Below, piece after piece: positions 25,391-37,886 of a stretch of 64,000 nucleotides of DNA. The notes under the pieces are model-generated. The model worked only from the letters and a program-made list of their open reading frames with translations, was not told the DNA's origin and made no database searches. Both the position numbers and the translations under genes were made by a program. How positions within the stretch are numbered: the stretch's first letter is position 1; every line of letters starts with the position of its first letter. The stretch is from Phocoena phocoena (Eukaryota > Chordata > Mammalia > Artiodactyla > Phocoenidae): positions 91,575,835 to 91,639,834 of the forward strand of contig NC_089221.1 of assembly GCF_963924675.1 (NCBI RefSeq), in the 5' to 3' direction.

Positions 25391-26454
25391 CCTCATTCTT
25401 ATTTCTTTTCTGCTAATTCTTAAACTCCCTACTTCTTTTCTCTCAAAGTGCATAGAGGGAGCTAAATAAAAGTTAGCTTAGAAAAAACAGTTTTCTGTTT
25501 GGCAGTATTTAGACAAATTCAACAATGTTTTCTTGAAAGGGCTCAATTTTTACATCTGCAGCCAGTGGCAGCTTCTGCTACTAGATAATTTTGATCGTCA
25601 CCTAAATGATTGCAAGGGTCTTCGATGCCATAAACAGAATCTGTTTTATCTGTATAAGTTATACATGCTTTACTGCTTTCTTCAGGAAGCAGCTCAGGCT
25701 GTCTCGGATTAAAGTTAAGGAGAGCACAAAGGAACTTATTTTGTTTGGCTCATTAAGCAATAATTAGATGCCATTTCTAATTAATGCAGGAAACACAATA
25801 GACCACTACATTTTAGCCATTAAAGATTGCATTTTAGGCCAACTCAAATTATTTCATGACCCTAAGCAAACATTACCAATAATAAAGAGGAAATTGACAT
25901 TCTCCCAAGGGATTTCCAATCATTTCTAATCGCATCAATGCCCTGGCATGTGGCCTAATACTCTAACTCCTTTTTCCCACCCTCCCTTGGCCATCCCCAC
26001 TCCACAGAACAGACAGGAGATGTCACCAGTTCCCTGGGGAAGGTAAAGCATCTGCTCAGTCCTTTCCTGTGGCCAGCCTTTGTGATTTCAGTTTGGGATA
26101 CTTTGTGATCGCCACTGTCCCACTTAGCTGTTCTCAACCATCTAGTCCCATGCCACACATTTGCCCAGGAGGCCCAATCTGACATTTGGAAACACACTTT
26201 GAGTTGTAACCTCCTTTTTCTTTACTTTTTCTTTGAAGATTAGGACACCAAGGTGGCTTTTCTTTTAGCTCTGAGCCTCTGATATAAATTGAGTGATTGA
26301 TTTTCCTCCAGCTCTGAGGGCTAGGCCCTTAGCTCTAAATGGATCCTGAGGTAAGTACATGAAGATGCACAGAGAAGGCTCCTCTACAGTCATAGATAGG
26401 GTCGTGTTCAAGTGGAGAACTACATTATTTGTTTAAATTACTTGTTTTAAAAAT
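25391..26454 (+). other. Unique intron containing a possible conserved element
   Basis: It is repeat-free. 25690-25950 has several TAATTA-type homeodomain cores (ataattagatgcc, tctaattaatgcagg, gccattaaag) and no transposon signature. Regulatory function is only a suggestion. 25955-26197 (minus) is a chance frame. Confidence 0.35.
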
Positions 26455-26463
26455 AGTTACGTT

Positions 26464-26671
26464 GGGCTTCCCTGGTGGCGCAGTGGTTGAGAGTCCGCCT
26501 GCCGATGCGGGGGATGCGGGTTCGTGCCCCGGTCCGGGAAGATCCCACATGCCTCGGAGTGGCTGGGCCCGTGAGCCATGGCCGCTGGGCCTGCGCGTCC
26601 GGAGCCTGTGCTCCGCGACGGGAGAGGCCACGGCAGTGAGAGGCCCGCGTACCGCGAAAAAAAAAAAAGAA
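26464..26671 (+). mobile_element. CHR SINE, short A-tailed form, young
   Basis: It keeps many CpGs (gatgcgggggatgcgggttc, cgcgtccggagcctgtgctc, cgcgacggg) that decay quickly in old copies, so it is probably one of the youngest SINEs here. A 9-base duplication, agtta(c/t)gtt, lies at 26455-26463 and 26672-26680. Confidence 0.95.
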
Positions 26672-26680
26672 AGTTATGTT

Positions 26681-27665
26681 ACATTTTGGTTGTATTACTA
26701 CAAGAAAAAAGGGTACAGAGCCTGTAGTGTCTCAATGTTTTAGCGGCGTTGTTAAATCACTTGGAACGAGGAATCTATAATTTCAATTAATATTACATTT
26801 TCAGTGATCGGAATGGCAATATTCTAATCTGTTTCGTAACTATTTAAATGTTCCCTGGAAGACCGAGTAAGAACTAAGACCAGGACAAAAAGTGAAGATA
26901 TTTTACCTTCACACTAAAAATTGAGTAAATTTTGTCATTGGATCCTGGCGTGTTCTTTGTTTTGAGGATCAAGAACGTATAGGAATTCATTCTGAAATTT
27001 CTAGCTAGTTTAAGTTTGTCTCCTTTGCTTTTGACCCAAAAGCAAAATGCAGGAAAATTACTGAAGAGACATTGAAAAAGAAGAAGAAGAAGAAAAAAGC
27101 ATCTTCCCGCAAGATAGGACATCCTGACAAAAAGGCAAAGAGCTCAGAATTGAGGAGAGCTCAGGCTTCCCTCTTCACAAATTCTTATTTCAGCAAGAAA
27201 GAATAAATAGAGCCCATTAATGCATTTGATAAGATAACATGCTAGGAAATCTTCTACCCAGAAACTAGGCAGGTTGGGGTGGGGTGGGGGAATTGTAAAA
27301 CTGAAGGCTGGCTGATGAAGAGACTGGATGTGTCAGAAAATGAATGTAAAATTTCAGAGTCCCATGACATAGTGATTTGAAACAGTTCAATTTAGTTTCA
27401 AGGAATCCATTTGTGCTTAGACACATCTATTCATCTATCCCTGTTTCAAGAGATATGTTATTGTTCCCAAAGTATATAACTGGTGTAAAATCTTGGTAAG
27501 GCCTGTTGTTTTAAGAAAGAATTTGTGTTTTCAGAGGGAAATAAACAATACTCATTTGTTTCAAACTTAAGCCTGTTGGAAGTGTTCTATAATATTTCTT
27601 AAGTAAATGAAAAAAAATGTGCATCAACCAATAACTTTGTAAAACAAACATATATTTTAAAGTGT
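26681..27665 (+). other. Unique intron with small AAG repeat
   Basis: A short (AAG)n run lies at 27075-27098. Nothing else is recognised. Confidence 0.4.
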
Positions 27666-27669
27666 TTTG

Positions 27670-27840
27670 GAGCCTACAAAGCATATGAACTTATCTCATG
27701 TGATCCTTACAACATCCATGAGAGGGACAAGGCAGGTGTGATTACGCCACATTTGTAGATGAATAATCTGAGGGTCAGGGAGGCCAAATGATTTGCATCT
27801 GGTGAGAGCCACCTTCATGGGCATGTGAGCTGTACAATCA
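27670..27840 (-). repeat. MIR, antisense
   Basis: The + strand carries tctcatgtgatccttacaac, catttgtagatgaataatct and gaggccaaatgatttgcatc, the complement of a MIR core. Confidence 0.75.
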
Positions 27841-28387
27841 CACAGGTTCCAATTCACAAGAACTCTACCCTTGTTTTTGTCCTTTTATTTATTGAAGTAT
27901 AACCGACAAACAATATTGTATTGGTTTCAGGTGTACATCATAGTGATTCAATATTTATATACATATTGATTTGATCACCATAGTAAGCCTAGTTGCCATC
28001 TGTCACCATACAAAGTTATCACAATATTATTGACTACATTCTCTATGCTGTGCATCACCTCCCCTTGACTTATTTCTTTTGTAACTGGAAGTTTATGCCT
28101 CTTAATCCTCTTCACTGACTTTGTCCAGCCCCCAACCACCCTCCCCGCTGACAACCACGAGCTTGTTCTCTGTATCTATGAGTCTGTTTCTGTTTCGTTA
28201 TGTTTGTTCATTTGTTTTGATTTTTAGGTTCCACATGCAAGTGAAATCATACAGTATTTTATCTTTATCTGACTTATTTCACTTAGCATAACATGCTGTA
28301 GGTCCATTCATGTTGTCACAAATGGCAAGATTTCATTCTTCTTTATTGCTGAATAATATTTCATTGTGTGCATATACACACCACATA

Positions 28388-28440
28388 TCACACACACACA
28401 CACACACACACGTATATATACACATACATATACACATCGC
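28388..28440. repeat. (CA)n(TA)n microsatellite
   Basis: About twelve CA units followed by mixed TA/CA steps, inside the L1 fragment. Confidence 0.9.
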
Positions 28441-28550
28441 ATCTTTATCCATTGATCTATTGAAGGACACTTAGGTTGCTTCCATATCTTCACCATTGTA
28501 AATAATGCTACAGTGAACATTGGGATATACATATATGTTTTCAAGTTACT

Positions 28551-28760
28551 TTTTTTTTTTTTTTTTTTGCTGTACGTAGGCCTCTCACTGTTGTGGCCTC
28601 TCCCATTGCGGAGCACAGGCTCCGGACGTGCAGGCTCAGCAGCCATGGCTCACGGGCCCAGCCGCTCCACGGCATATGGAATCTTCCCGGACCGGGGCAC
28701 GAACCCGTGTCCCCTGTATCGGCAGGTGGACTCTCAACCACTGCGCCACCAGGGAAGCCC
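28551..28760 (-). mobile_element. CHR SINE, short A-tailed form
   Basis: It is a minus copy opening with poly-T on +. An 11-base duplication, ttcaagttact, lies at 28540-28550 and 28761-28771. It is nested in the L1. Confidence 0.95.
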
Positions 28761-29926
28761 TTCAAGTTACTTTTTTCTTTTTTTTTGGATATATACCCAG
28801 AAGTGGAGTTGCCAGGTCATATGGTGGTTCTATTTTTAGTTTTTTGAGGAACCTCCATACTGTTTTTCACAGTGGGTGTACAAATTTATATTCCTACCAA
28901 TGTGTACTAGGGTTCCCTTTTCTCCACATCCTCACCAACTCTTGTTTTTTGTTGTGTTTTTGATAATAGCCATTCTGACAGGTGTGAGGTGATATTGTGG
29001 TTTTCACTTGCATTTCCCTGATAATTAATGACATTGATCATCTTTTCATGTGCCTATTGGCCATCTTTATATCTTCTTTGGAAAATAAGTCTATTCAGAC
29101 CCTCTGCTAATTTTTTAATCAGGTTGTTTGGTTTTAGACATTAAATTGTATAAGTTATTTATATATTATGGATATTAAACCCCTTATCAGGTATATGATT
29201 TGAAAATATCTTCTCCCATTCAGTAAGTTGCCTTTTCGTTTTGTGGATGGTTTCCTTTGCTGTGTTAAAGCTTTTTGGTTTGAGGTAGTCCATGTTTTAT
29301 TTTTGCTCTTGTTGCCCTTGCTTGAGGAGGCAGATCCAAAAAAATATCATTGAGACCTATGTCAAAGAGCTTACTGCCTATGTTTTCTTCTAGGAATTTT
29401 ATGGTTTCACATCTCACATTTAAGTCTTTAGTCCATTTTGAATTTATTTTTGTATATAGTGTAAGATAGTGGCCCAGTTTTGTTCTTTTGCATCTCTGTT
29501 CAGTTTTCCCAACTCAAACTTTTTAAGAGACTGTCTTTTCTCCACTGTATATTCTTGCCTCCTTTGTCATAGATTGATATAAATGCATGGGTTTATCTCT
29601 GGGCTCTTTATTCTGTTCCATCGATCTATGTGTCTGTTTTCATGGCAGTACCATGCTTTGATTACTATAGCTTTGTAGTATAGATTGAAATCAAGGAGTG
29701 TGATATTCCAGCTTTGTTCTTTCTTAAGATTGTTTTGGTATTCGGGGTCTTTGCACTTGGTTTAATGCTTTGCTGTCACCATTTTGCAATTCTTAATAAT
29801 TTTTGAACAAGGTGCACTGTATTGTCTGAATGCAAAATTACATTTTCCTTTTAAATAAATGTAGAACCCAGAACCCTAAAACTAGTGGAATAATATATGA
29901 AAAAGCATAAAAAGTATTGAAAGGAT

Positions 29927-30254
29927 TGGGACTTCCCTGTTGGTGCAGTGGTTAAGAATCTGGTGCCAATGCAGGGGACACGGGTTCAAGCCTTGGTCTG
30001 GGAAGATCCCACATGCTGTGGAGCAGCTAAGCCCGTGTGCCACAACTACTAAGCCTGTGCTCTAGAGCCGGTGAGCCACAACTACTGAAGCCCGCGCTCC
30101 TAGAGCCTGTGCTCCACAACAGGAGAAGCCACCGCAATGAGAAGCCCACGCACCGCAGCAGAGTAGCCCCAGCTCACCACAGCTAGAGAAAGCCCACACG
30201 CAGCAACAAAGACCCAACGCAGCCAAAAATAAATAAATAAATTTATTTTTTTTT
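29927..30254 (+). mobile_element. CHR-1 SINE, full length
   Basis: Perfect 15-base duplication, aagtattgaaaggat, at 29912-29926 and 30255-30269. The tail, (aaataaataaataaattt) and then T-rich, is unusual: a poly-T stretch follows the A-rich tail at 30246-30254. Confidence 0.95.
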
Positions 30255-30269
30255 AAGTATTGAAAGGAT

Positions 30270-31204
30270 ACCTTTTAATAGAATGTATGAAGATAAGTAG
30301 GTAAGAAAGAAAGGCAGATTTGTACTATATGCAGAGAGAACTAAACTACTTAATTCAGTTTACCCAAGCTACTTAATCCTTTTAAACCCTAGCTCTCCAT
30401 TTATGATAGGAAGATAATTATAAAAGTGTAATGGTTGGTTTTTGTAGGTATATTACTTAATTTAGTAAATGCATTAGAAGAAGTACAATACTTATCTGAC
30501 ACTAAATGACTTACTAAGTAATAGCCCTAAGAAAAATGATCAAGCTTTCCATATTTGGATTTAAAGTTGACAAAGTATATGGCTAGCTGAATTCACTATT
30601 CCTCTGACCCACATACCTATGTCAAGCCCAGAAGTTGTCAGATAGTAAAACCTAAGTGTGGTTCCTGTTTTCTGGGTTGAGTCAGAGAGGCTTACTTAGT
30701 ACTGTTTATGGAGCATAAGACTCCTTTAGGGTTAATTGCCTTAACATAGCTGTGAATGACACTTATTTTATTCCCATCTGAACTTTATCACCTAAAGGGA
30801 AGAGGCAAGAAGACATTATGGTTTTTTGGGGGGACCCCAACAAACTGGAAATATCAAGCTCTGCTATCAGTCAGAGTCACTTCAGCTCAGACAGCACTGT
30901 CCAGAAGAGCAGTGTTACTTCTAATTGTAAGATTGACTTTTAAATTGTCACAAAATGTCACTAATGGAACAAAACATTTGGCATTAATGAAAGAAACACG
31001 TGATACATTAACAGAGAGGTGGCTATGACCTGGTGGAAACAAATACAAGCATCTGAAAGAGTAAATATGACAATGATGTGATTAACACTTTTAAATCCTA
31101 AATGGATGGGAAACGATATGAATTTATCAGTTCTATCATGACAAATACTGTTGATAAAAATGGGAAACAGTAACTAGGTATAAGTGAACTCTTGTTTGCA
31201 TGCT
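30270..31204 (+). other. Unique intron
   Basis: The + frame at 30756-31028 has no recognisable domain. No repeat is recognised. Confidence 0.4.
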
Positions 31205-31221
31205 TATTTTTCTTCTTTTAT

Positions 31222-31436
31222 TTTTTATTTTATTTTATTTTTTGCTGTACACAGGCCTCTCACTGTTGTGGCCTCTCCCGTTGCGGAGCACAGGCTCCCG
31301 ACGCGCAGGCTCAGCGGCCATGGCTCACGGGCCTAGCCGCTCCGCGGCATGTGGGATCTTCCCAGACCGGGGCACGAACCCGTGTCCCCTGCATTGGCAG
31401 GCGGACTCTCAACCACTGTGCCGTCAAGGAAGCACC
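31222..31436 (-). mobile_element. CHR SINE, short A-tailed form
   Basis: Minus copy with a degraded T-rich tail (ttttattttattttatttt). A 17-base duplication, tatttttcttcttttat, lies at 31205-31221 and 31437-31453. Confidence 0.94.
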
Positions 31437-31984
31437 TATTTTTCTTCTTTTATAACAATAGTCTTCCTTCTTTCCTTCTTCCCTTCATTTTTTCCTTCCC
31501 TCCTTTCATATAGGATTTAAGGCATTGTTATGATAGAAATAATAGAGAATAGAGACTTATTCATTCAATTCCTTTAAATTCTCCAAACCACTATTGCAGG
31601 TCTACTACATGAAAGGCACTGTCTGGTCACAGGCCTTCAACCTCAAGTCACATTGGGGAGACATACACAGTGAACTGTCATACAAAGCAATGCGTGATAA
31701 GTTTTGTAATGGTGGGGATACAGAGGACGTGGAGATTAATTTATCAATAGAAAAAATATTGAGGTTTCATGACCTCAACAGGTAGAAAACCACATAAGAC
31801 TGGTTGTCTTTGTAAGAAATCCTAAGACATGGGATACAGATTTGGGTTTGACCTCAGCTCTGCCTCTTATCAACTAAGAGCAAGAGTTGACTTTCCAAAG
31901 TGTAGTATCTTTATCAACTGTGAATCATGGTACCTACCTTACTTCTTTGCTAGACTGTTGTAATTATCATATCGGATTATTCAA

Positions 31985-32600
31985 TTCAATATATAAAATA
32001 TTTTTTGAACTCCAACTATATATGCCAGGCTCTGTGCCAGGCACCAGGGTACACAGATCAGTAAGATACACCCTTATGTCAAGGAGTTCACAGTTCACAC
32101 CCAAAGTTGTAAACTCTGATGCTTATAGAGGCCAGGGCTGTATTTTGAACAAGTGAAAAGACATTTAAAAAACCAGGGGGACTGATGGATTCCCTGATAC
32201 ACTGTAAAAAGTATGTCTACTCTGGATGGGGCAGCCTGTGTCAGCTTCAGTTGGTGTGGTTATCCAGAAATGCTAGTCCCATGTTTCTAGGACTTAGTTT
32301 TTTTAAAATGTGTAAAGTCCCTATTTTTAATGTAGACATCTAATTACAAAAATTGTCTAAACACTTTGTAGGCAGAATGTGTCTGTGAAGGGTGGAATCA
32401 ACTTATGAACTGGCCATTTGCAAGCTCTGGTCTAGACAGGTATTCATGCATGTGAATAACTCACAAGGCAAATAGTAGGTAGGTGCAGAAGCAGACCAAA
32501 CTAATTTCAAATGGCCCCAGAATGGAATGAAAAGGATGGGTATGTGTACCAAAGAAGGTCTCCCATAAGAGGCTGTGACTGTGCTGAATTAAAGAATGAC
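31985..32600 (+). repeat. Ancient mammalian repeat, part 1
   Basis: The section 'tatatatgccaggctctgtg', 'ccaggcaccagggtacacag' and 'caaggagttcacagttcaca' resembles a common L2/MIR-age element. It probably continues at 32880. Confidence 0.45.
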
Positions 32601-32609
32601 TAAAATCTG

Positions 32610-32815
32610 GGCTTCCCTGGTGGTGCAGTGGTTGAGAGTCTGCCTGCCGATGCAGGGGACACGGGTTCATGCCCCGGTCCGGGAGAATCCCACATGCCGC
32701 AGAGCGGCTGGGCCCGTGAGCCATGGCCACTGGGCCTGCACGTCCGGAGCCTGTGCTTCCCATCAGGAGAGGCCACAACAGTGAGAGGCCTGCATACCAC
32801 AAAAAAAAAAAAAAA
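32610..32815 (+). mobile_element. CHR SINE, short A-tailed form
   Basis: Head gggcttccctggtggtgcag and a pure A tail. The flanks agaatgactaaaatct and ggatgaaaatct are an imperfect duplication. Confidence 0.92.
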
Positions 32816-32879
32816 AGGATGAAAATCTGATTAACCAGAAAATTCGGAAGAGGTGATTTAAACAAAAAAGACAGCATGC

Positions 32880-33130
32880 TCAAAGACTCAGTGAATTTGG
32901 TATTACTAGAAACAAAAGCAGGGACAAGAGAAGGTGAGACCAGAAAAGAGAAAGCCAAGATAGGGTGTGGTCTGACATGACATGCTAAGGAAACTGGAGC
33001 ATAGAGGACAGACATGGTCTGATTTCTGTTCTAGAAAGATAGTTCTACTAGTTGAATGGAGGAGGACTGAAGAGGAGTGAGATTAGAGGCCTGGAGCCTA
33101 TTTAAGAGGTTATGGCATTGAGAATGGAAA
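32880..33130 (+). repeat. Ancient mammalian repeat, part 2
   Basis: The text 'catgctaaggaaactggagc', 'atggtctgatttctgttcta' and 'ggaggactgaagaggagtg' is like the old element also seen near 18526. It is diverged. Confidence 0.4.
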
Positions 33131-34365
33131 TTATGAAGAAATTGAAATTGATCTGTAAACTAGAAAGCATTTTATTAATCATAATCATATGCATAATCTT
33201 TCACATTTTCACACCTCTGCAATCAAGATGCAGCTTTCAGTCCATGGGATATCATAGTTAAATGGTAGGAGCTTTACTTTTTTTTAGTGATCAAAGCATA
33301 ATGATGCCTCTTAAAATCAATGGTGTCTTTAATACAGTGAAATGGAATAATAATCACTCACTTCTAACCACTAAACTGAGTGTTAAAGTGGAGAAATGGA
33401 ATAAGTTCTAGAAATTGATAATCCCACCTACATCTCTGGAAAGGAGCTTTTAGACATTTATCTGCTTTGGTTGCCAACTATTCCTACTTCCTGAATGTTA
33501 TTAGATTGAAGGAGGCAAATGTGTGCCATAGGAGCTGGGAGGTGGTATAAATGTATAAAGGTAAGGGGACCACAAGCCATTTCTAAAAGACAGTTGCTTC
33601 TCTGGCTCTACCAACTACTACTGGACCCAAATTAAAAATTAGTGTTGCCAGATTCAAGAGAAACTGGAAATCTGAATTTTTTGATAAAATCTCTCTATTT
33701 AAATCTTGGCAAGATATTCGACATTTTTTTAAAAACCCTGTGCAGGCCAAACAAACATATCTGTGTGCTAAAGAAGCTACCAGCCTTGCCTCTGCTAAGC
33801 CTCTTGTTAAAGGAGTGATCATACTGATTTCTAATCCTTACATTTTCATAACATTAAATGCTAGACATAGCTAAATGCCAGAGACAAAGTAAGTCACAGC
33901 TGGGAGAGATGAAATCTCTTCCTTGTTTGTATCAGCCATCTGGTACAGCTTTCAGCCACAAAAATCTTTTAGAAGTGGCATTGGGGGTAGTCTCAAGGCC
34001 TGTGATCTAAAATGAGTTAGTTATTTTGTCCTAAAATATGCCTGTTTGATCATCTATTCAACAGGAAAAATTCTTAGGCACAGTGTTTTGACATAAGAAA
34101 ATTATATCTCATGCCTCAAAATTCCTTTTTTCTCCAGAAGCAGTAACAGAAACTGTTGATGTTTAAAAAGCTGCTGGGAATTCCAAAGGGAAATTTCTTA
34201 ATTCTGCCCTTATAGATTTATCATTTGCTGATTTCCTTCAATCAAAGCTTTGTCAACATTTGTAACGTACTATTAATAAATGCATAAAGAATAAATATAT
34301 TTTCTCCTTTGCAATAATAATGTCTCACATTAACTTAATGAGGTGATAAAAATTAAGACTGTAAG
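33131..34365 (+). other. Unique intron
   Basis: No gene or clear repeat. It contains an octamer-like atatgcataatc near 33186. Confidence 0.4.
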
Positions 34366-34369
34366 GAGG

Positions 34370-36345
34370 AGTTCTGCTCTGGAAATGATGGAGTGCACGA
34401 TACTACACTTACACTTCCAAAAACTATTTGGACATAATGCATGAGACAGTTCTCAGGCATTAAATAATGGGCAGCACAGGGCTTTGAACCCTGAGAGAAG
34501 GAAATCACAAGGTGAGTGCCATTTTCATCTTGGCTTTCTAACTGGGGATGATGTATGGTGAGCCTTTATGAGGGTAAGCACGAGCAGTGTGCTCCTGTGG
34601 ATGGGTTGAGAGCTAACAGAGATATCAAAAGGAAGATAGGCATGTACTCTTAGAAGACACTGACAGAAGAGACTTCACTGAGCACCTCAGATATTTGGTT
34701 GAGACTTCAAAAAGTTTGTACCTTACCTTTATGAGTAAAGATCATACCCTTGAGCAAGGGCCATGATTATGGACCAAGAAAAACTCAAATTGATCTGTTC
34801 TAATAACAAATAAAACCAAACTTGACAGGATCAGAAAGATTTGTCAACAGTATAACTGCCTGCCACTAAAAGAAGTCAACTCTCTTTAAAACAAGATAAT
34901 ATAATCCAGACTACCTAATATGTATCATTTTAAAGTGTCTATTACACAATCAAAGAATACTAGATGTTCAAAAAAGCAGGAAATTAGACCCATAATCAAG
35001 GGAGAAGAGCAGTTAATAAAACAGACTTGGAGATGACCCAGATGTTGGAATAAGCAGAAGAGGAATATAAAGCAACTGTGGTACATACAGTCAGGAATGT
35101 GAAACAACAAGTTGGGCATAATGAGTAAACATATGGGGTATCTCAGCACAGAAATGCAAACTATAAAAAAGAGCCTAACAGAAATTTTAGAATTGAAAAG
35201 CACATCACATGAAATTAAAAATCCATAGGCTTAAGAGTGGATTGGAGGCTGCAGAAGAAAGAGTCAGTGAACTTGAAGACAATCAATAGAAATCTAATTT
35301 GAAGAATAGAGAAAAAACAATTGGTAAAAAAGGAACAGCATCCCAATAACTTGTGGGAAAATATCCAGAAGGCTATTATACACATAATATGCATCCCAGA
35401 GGAAGAGGAGAGAAAGAATTGGGCAGGAGAAAAATGTTTAAAGAAATAATGGGAAAACATTTGTCAAATGTGGTGAAGAACGTTGCAGATTTAAGAAGCT
35501 CATTGAGCAGCAAGCATAATAAATGAACAGAAAACCAAAACTAGGCATATAGTCTAAAGCCAAAAAACAAAGATAAATGGAAAAATCTTTAAAGCAACTG
35601 AAGATGATATGATATATACAGAGAACAGTGATACAAATTACAGCTAATACCTCATCAGAAAAAAAAAACAGGGCAGAAGATAATGGGACAACACCTTTTA
35701 AGTTCTGGAAAAAAAACCCTGTCACTTCAGAATTCTGTATCTAGTGAAAATATCTCTCAAAAATGAGAGTAAAATAAAGACATTTAAAAATAAATGAACA
35801 CTGGGCATATCTACCGTCAGTGCACATGAACTACGAGCAATGCTAAAGGAAGTTCTTTGGGCTGAAGGGAAATAATACCAGACAGAAATTCAGACTGGAA
35901 ATAGAAGAATATAGGTAATATAAAATAGTTTTCACCCTTCCCTTAATATCTTTTAAAAAACTAATCATTTGAAGTAAAATATACAAAAACAATAACTAAA
36001 GAATAGAGAAAGAAGGGAAGGTGGTTAATGGAATTACTGTTTTGAGGTTCTTGTATTTTACAATATTAACTATGAGCCGACTATGATAAGTTAAAGATGT
36101 ATACTGTAATCCTGAGAACAACCATTAACAAAATAATGAAGTATACCGTAAAGGCCAAGAGAGGTGATAAAATAGATACTGAAAATACTAAAATACTCAA
36201 TCCAAAGGACAGCAGTAAAATGTAGAAAAAGGAACAAAGAACAAATGAAACAAAAAACAAATAGCAATGTGGATGACTTAAACCCAGTCATATCACTAGT
36301 AATATTAAATGTAAATGAACTAAATACTGCCATTAAAAGGTAAAA
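34370..36345 (+). mobile_element. HAL1-like / old L1 ORF1-only element, sense
   Basis: It has a 5' region followed by a decayed ORF1-like part. Recognisable fragments are 'aggctgcagaagaaagagtc agtgaactt' (coiled-coil end), 'aatgctaaaggaagttcttt' and 'tcagaattctgtatctagtg'. After that comes an A-rich section with 'aatattaaatgtaaatgaac'. ORF2 is missing. ORF1-only structure is what defines HAL1 elements; a deleted L1M is the alternative. Confidence 0.7.
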
Positions 36346-36642
36346 AACAATCTGATTAAAAAATGGGCAGAGGAACCAAATAGACATTTTTCCAAAGGAG
36401 ACATCCAGACGGCCAATAGGTACATGAAATGATGCTCAACATCTCTAATCATCTGGGAAAATGCAAATCAAAACCACAATGAGATATCATCTCACACCTG
36501 TTAGAATGGCTGTCATCAAGAAGACAAGAGATAAGTGTTGGTAAGAATATGGAGAAAAGGGAAACTTTATGTTGATGGGAATGTAAATTGGTGCAGCCTC
36601 TATAGAAAACAACATGGAGGATCCTCAAAAAATTAAAAATAG

Positions 36643-36855
36643 GGGCTTCCCTGGTGGCACAGTTGTTGAGAGTCCGCCTGCCGATGCAGGGGACACAGCT
36701 TCGTGCCCCGGTCTGGGAGGGTCCCACATTCCACGGAGCGGCTGGGCCCGTGAGCCATGGCCGCTGGGCCTGTGTGTCCAGAGCCTGTGCTCCTCAATGG
36801 GAGAGGCCACAACAGTGAGAGACCCTCAGGTTGTTTGTAAAAAATAAAAAAAAAA
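36643..36855 (+). mobile_element. CHR SINE, short form with altered tail
   Basis: Typical head, but the 3' end (cctcaggttgtttgtaaaaa) differs from the usual cccgcgtaccgc. Flanks attaaaaatag (to 36642) and tttttaaatag (36858-36868) form an imperfect duplication. Confidence 0.88.
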
Positions 36856-37011
36856 AAATTTTTAAATAGAACTATATAATCCAGCAATACCACTTCTGGG
36901 TATATATCCAAAGGAAACTAAACCAGTATCTCAAAAAGATATCTGCACTCCTGTGTTCACTGCAGCATTATTCACAATATCCAAGGTAACAACCTAAGTG
37001 CCCATCAACAG

Positions 37012-37029
37012 GTGTGTGTGTGTGTGCGC

Positions 37030-37087
<58 letters not shown>
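37012..37087. repeat. (TG)n(TA)n microsatellite
   Basis: TG units with one GCGCG interruption, then about fifteen TA units. It lies inside the L1 3' end and is expected to be highly variable. Confidence 0.95.
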
Positions 37088-37092
<5 letters not shown>

Positions 37093-37580
37093 TCAGTAAT
37101 GAGAAAGAACATCCTGCCATTTGTGACAGCATGAATGGACCTTGCGGGCATTATGCTAAGTGAAATGTCAGACAGAGGAAGACAAATACTATGTGATATC
37201 ACTTATAGGTGGAATATAAAAAAGCCAAACTCGTAGAAATAGAGTAGAATGGTGGTTGTCAGAGGCTGGGAGATGGGGGTTACGGGGAGATCTGTAGGTC
37301 AAAGGGTACAAACTTCCAGTTACAAGGTAAATAAGTTCTGGGGATCTAATGTACAGCATGGTGATTATAGTTAACAATAAATACTATATTATATACTTGA
37401 AAGTTGCTAAAAGAATGTATCTTGAATGTTCTCACCACAGAAATAATTAGGTGATGATGGAAGTGTTAACTAACACAACTGTGATAGTCATTTCACAATA
37501 TGTACTTGTATCAGATCAACATGGTGTACACCTTAACCTTACACAATGTAATATCTCAATTACATCTCAATAAAGCCAAA

Positions 37581-37870
37581 AAATTTATCATAAATAGTAT
37601 ACAAAAACAATAGTACATATTGCATTTGACGTGAACAAGCTTAAGTGAAGGTGTGGAAGTTGGATTAGATGGATATGTATTAAATATAGTAGATAGTATG
37701 GAATAGAAGAAAATTGGACTGGCAATGGAGGGTAGATGTGGACAAAGAAGAGCCATAGCTGTCCTCAAATGTATTGTGGCATTAAATGGTTGATTGGAAA
37801 ATCAGTTCTTTGTGTGCTGCATGCATGTGCACACACCCATTCAAAGAGAAAAGAAAAATAAAGTCCTCAT
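37581..37870 (+). other. Unique intron
   Basis: Nothing recognised. Confidence 0.35.
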
Positions 37871-37886
37871 AAAAAGTGAATAACTG

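Larger units (their letters stand above)
27884..29757 (-). mobile_element. Older L1 fragment, antisense
   Basis: It contains the 3' UTR (tttattgaagtataaccgac, caggtgtacatcatagtgat) followed by the C-terminal half of ORF2, and ends near ttttggtattcggggtcttt. It is more diverged than the L1s at 9161 and 43099 and has no tail or duplication. A (CA)n tract and one SINE lie within it. Confidence 0.88.
36346..37580 (+). mobile_element. Old L1 3' end, sense
   Basis: It starts with ORF2 C-terminal sequence (aaaaatgggcagaggaacca, gagatatcatctcacacctg), then the 3' UTR (gaggctgggagatgggggtt, caacatggtgtacaccttaa), ending in ctcaataaagccaaaa. It is one of the few longer L1 pieces on the gene's own strand. 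A SINE and a microsatellite interrupt it. Confidence 0.85.

Noticed and set aside
29760..29860. Possible small DNA-transposon fragment just after the L1
   Set aside because: The text (ttttgcaattcttaataatt) is suggestive, but too short and diverged to assign.
35215..36387. Minus frames rich in Phe, Leu and Ser resembling membrane proteins
   Set aside because: They are antisense readings of the A-rich HAL1/L1 element; the hydrophobicity comes from poly-T codons.
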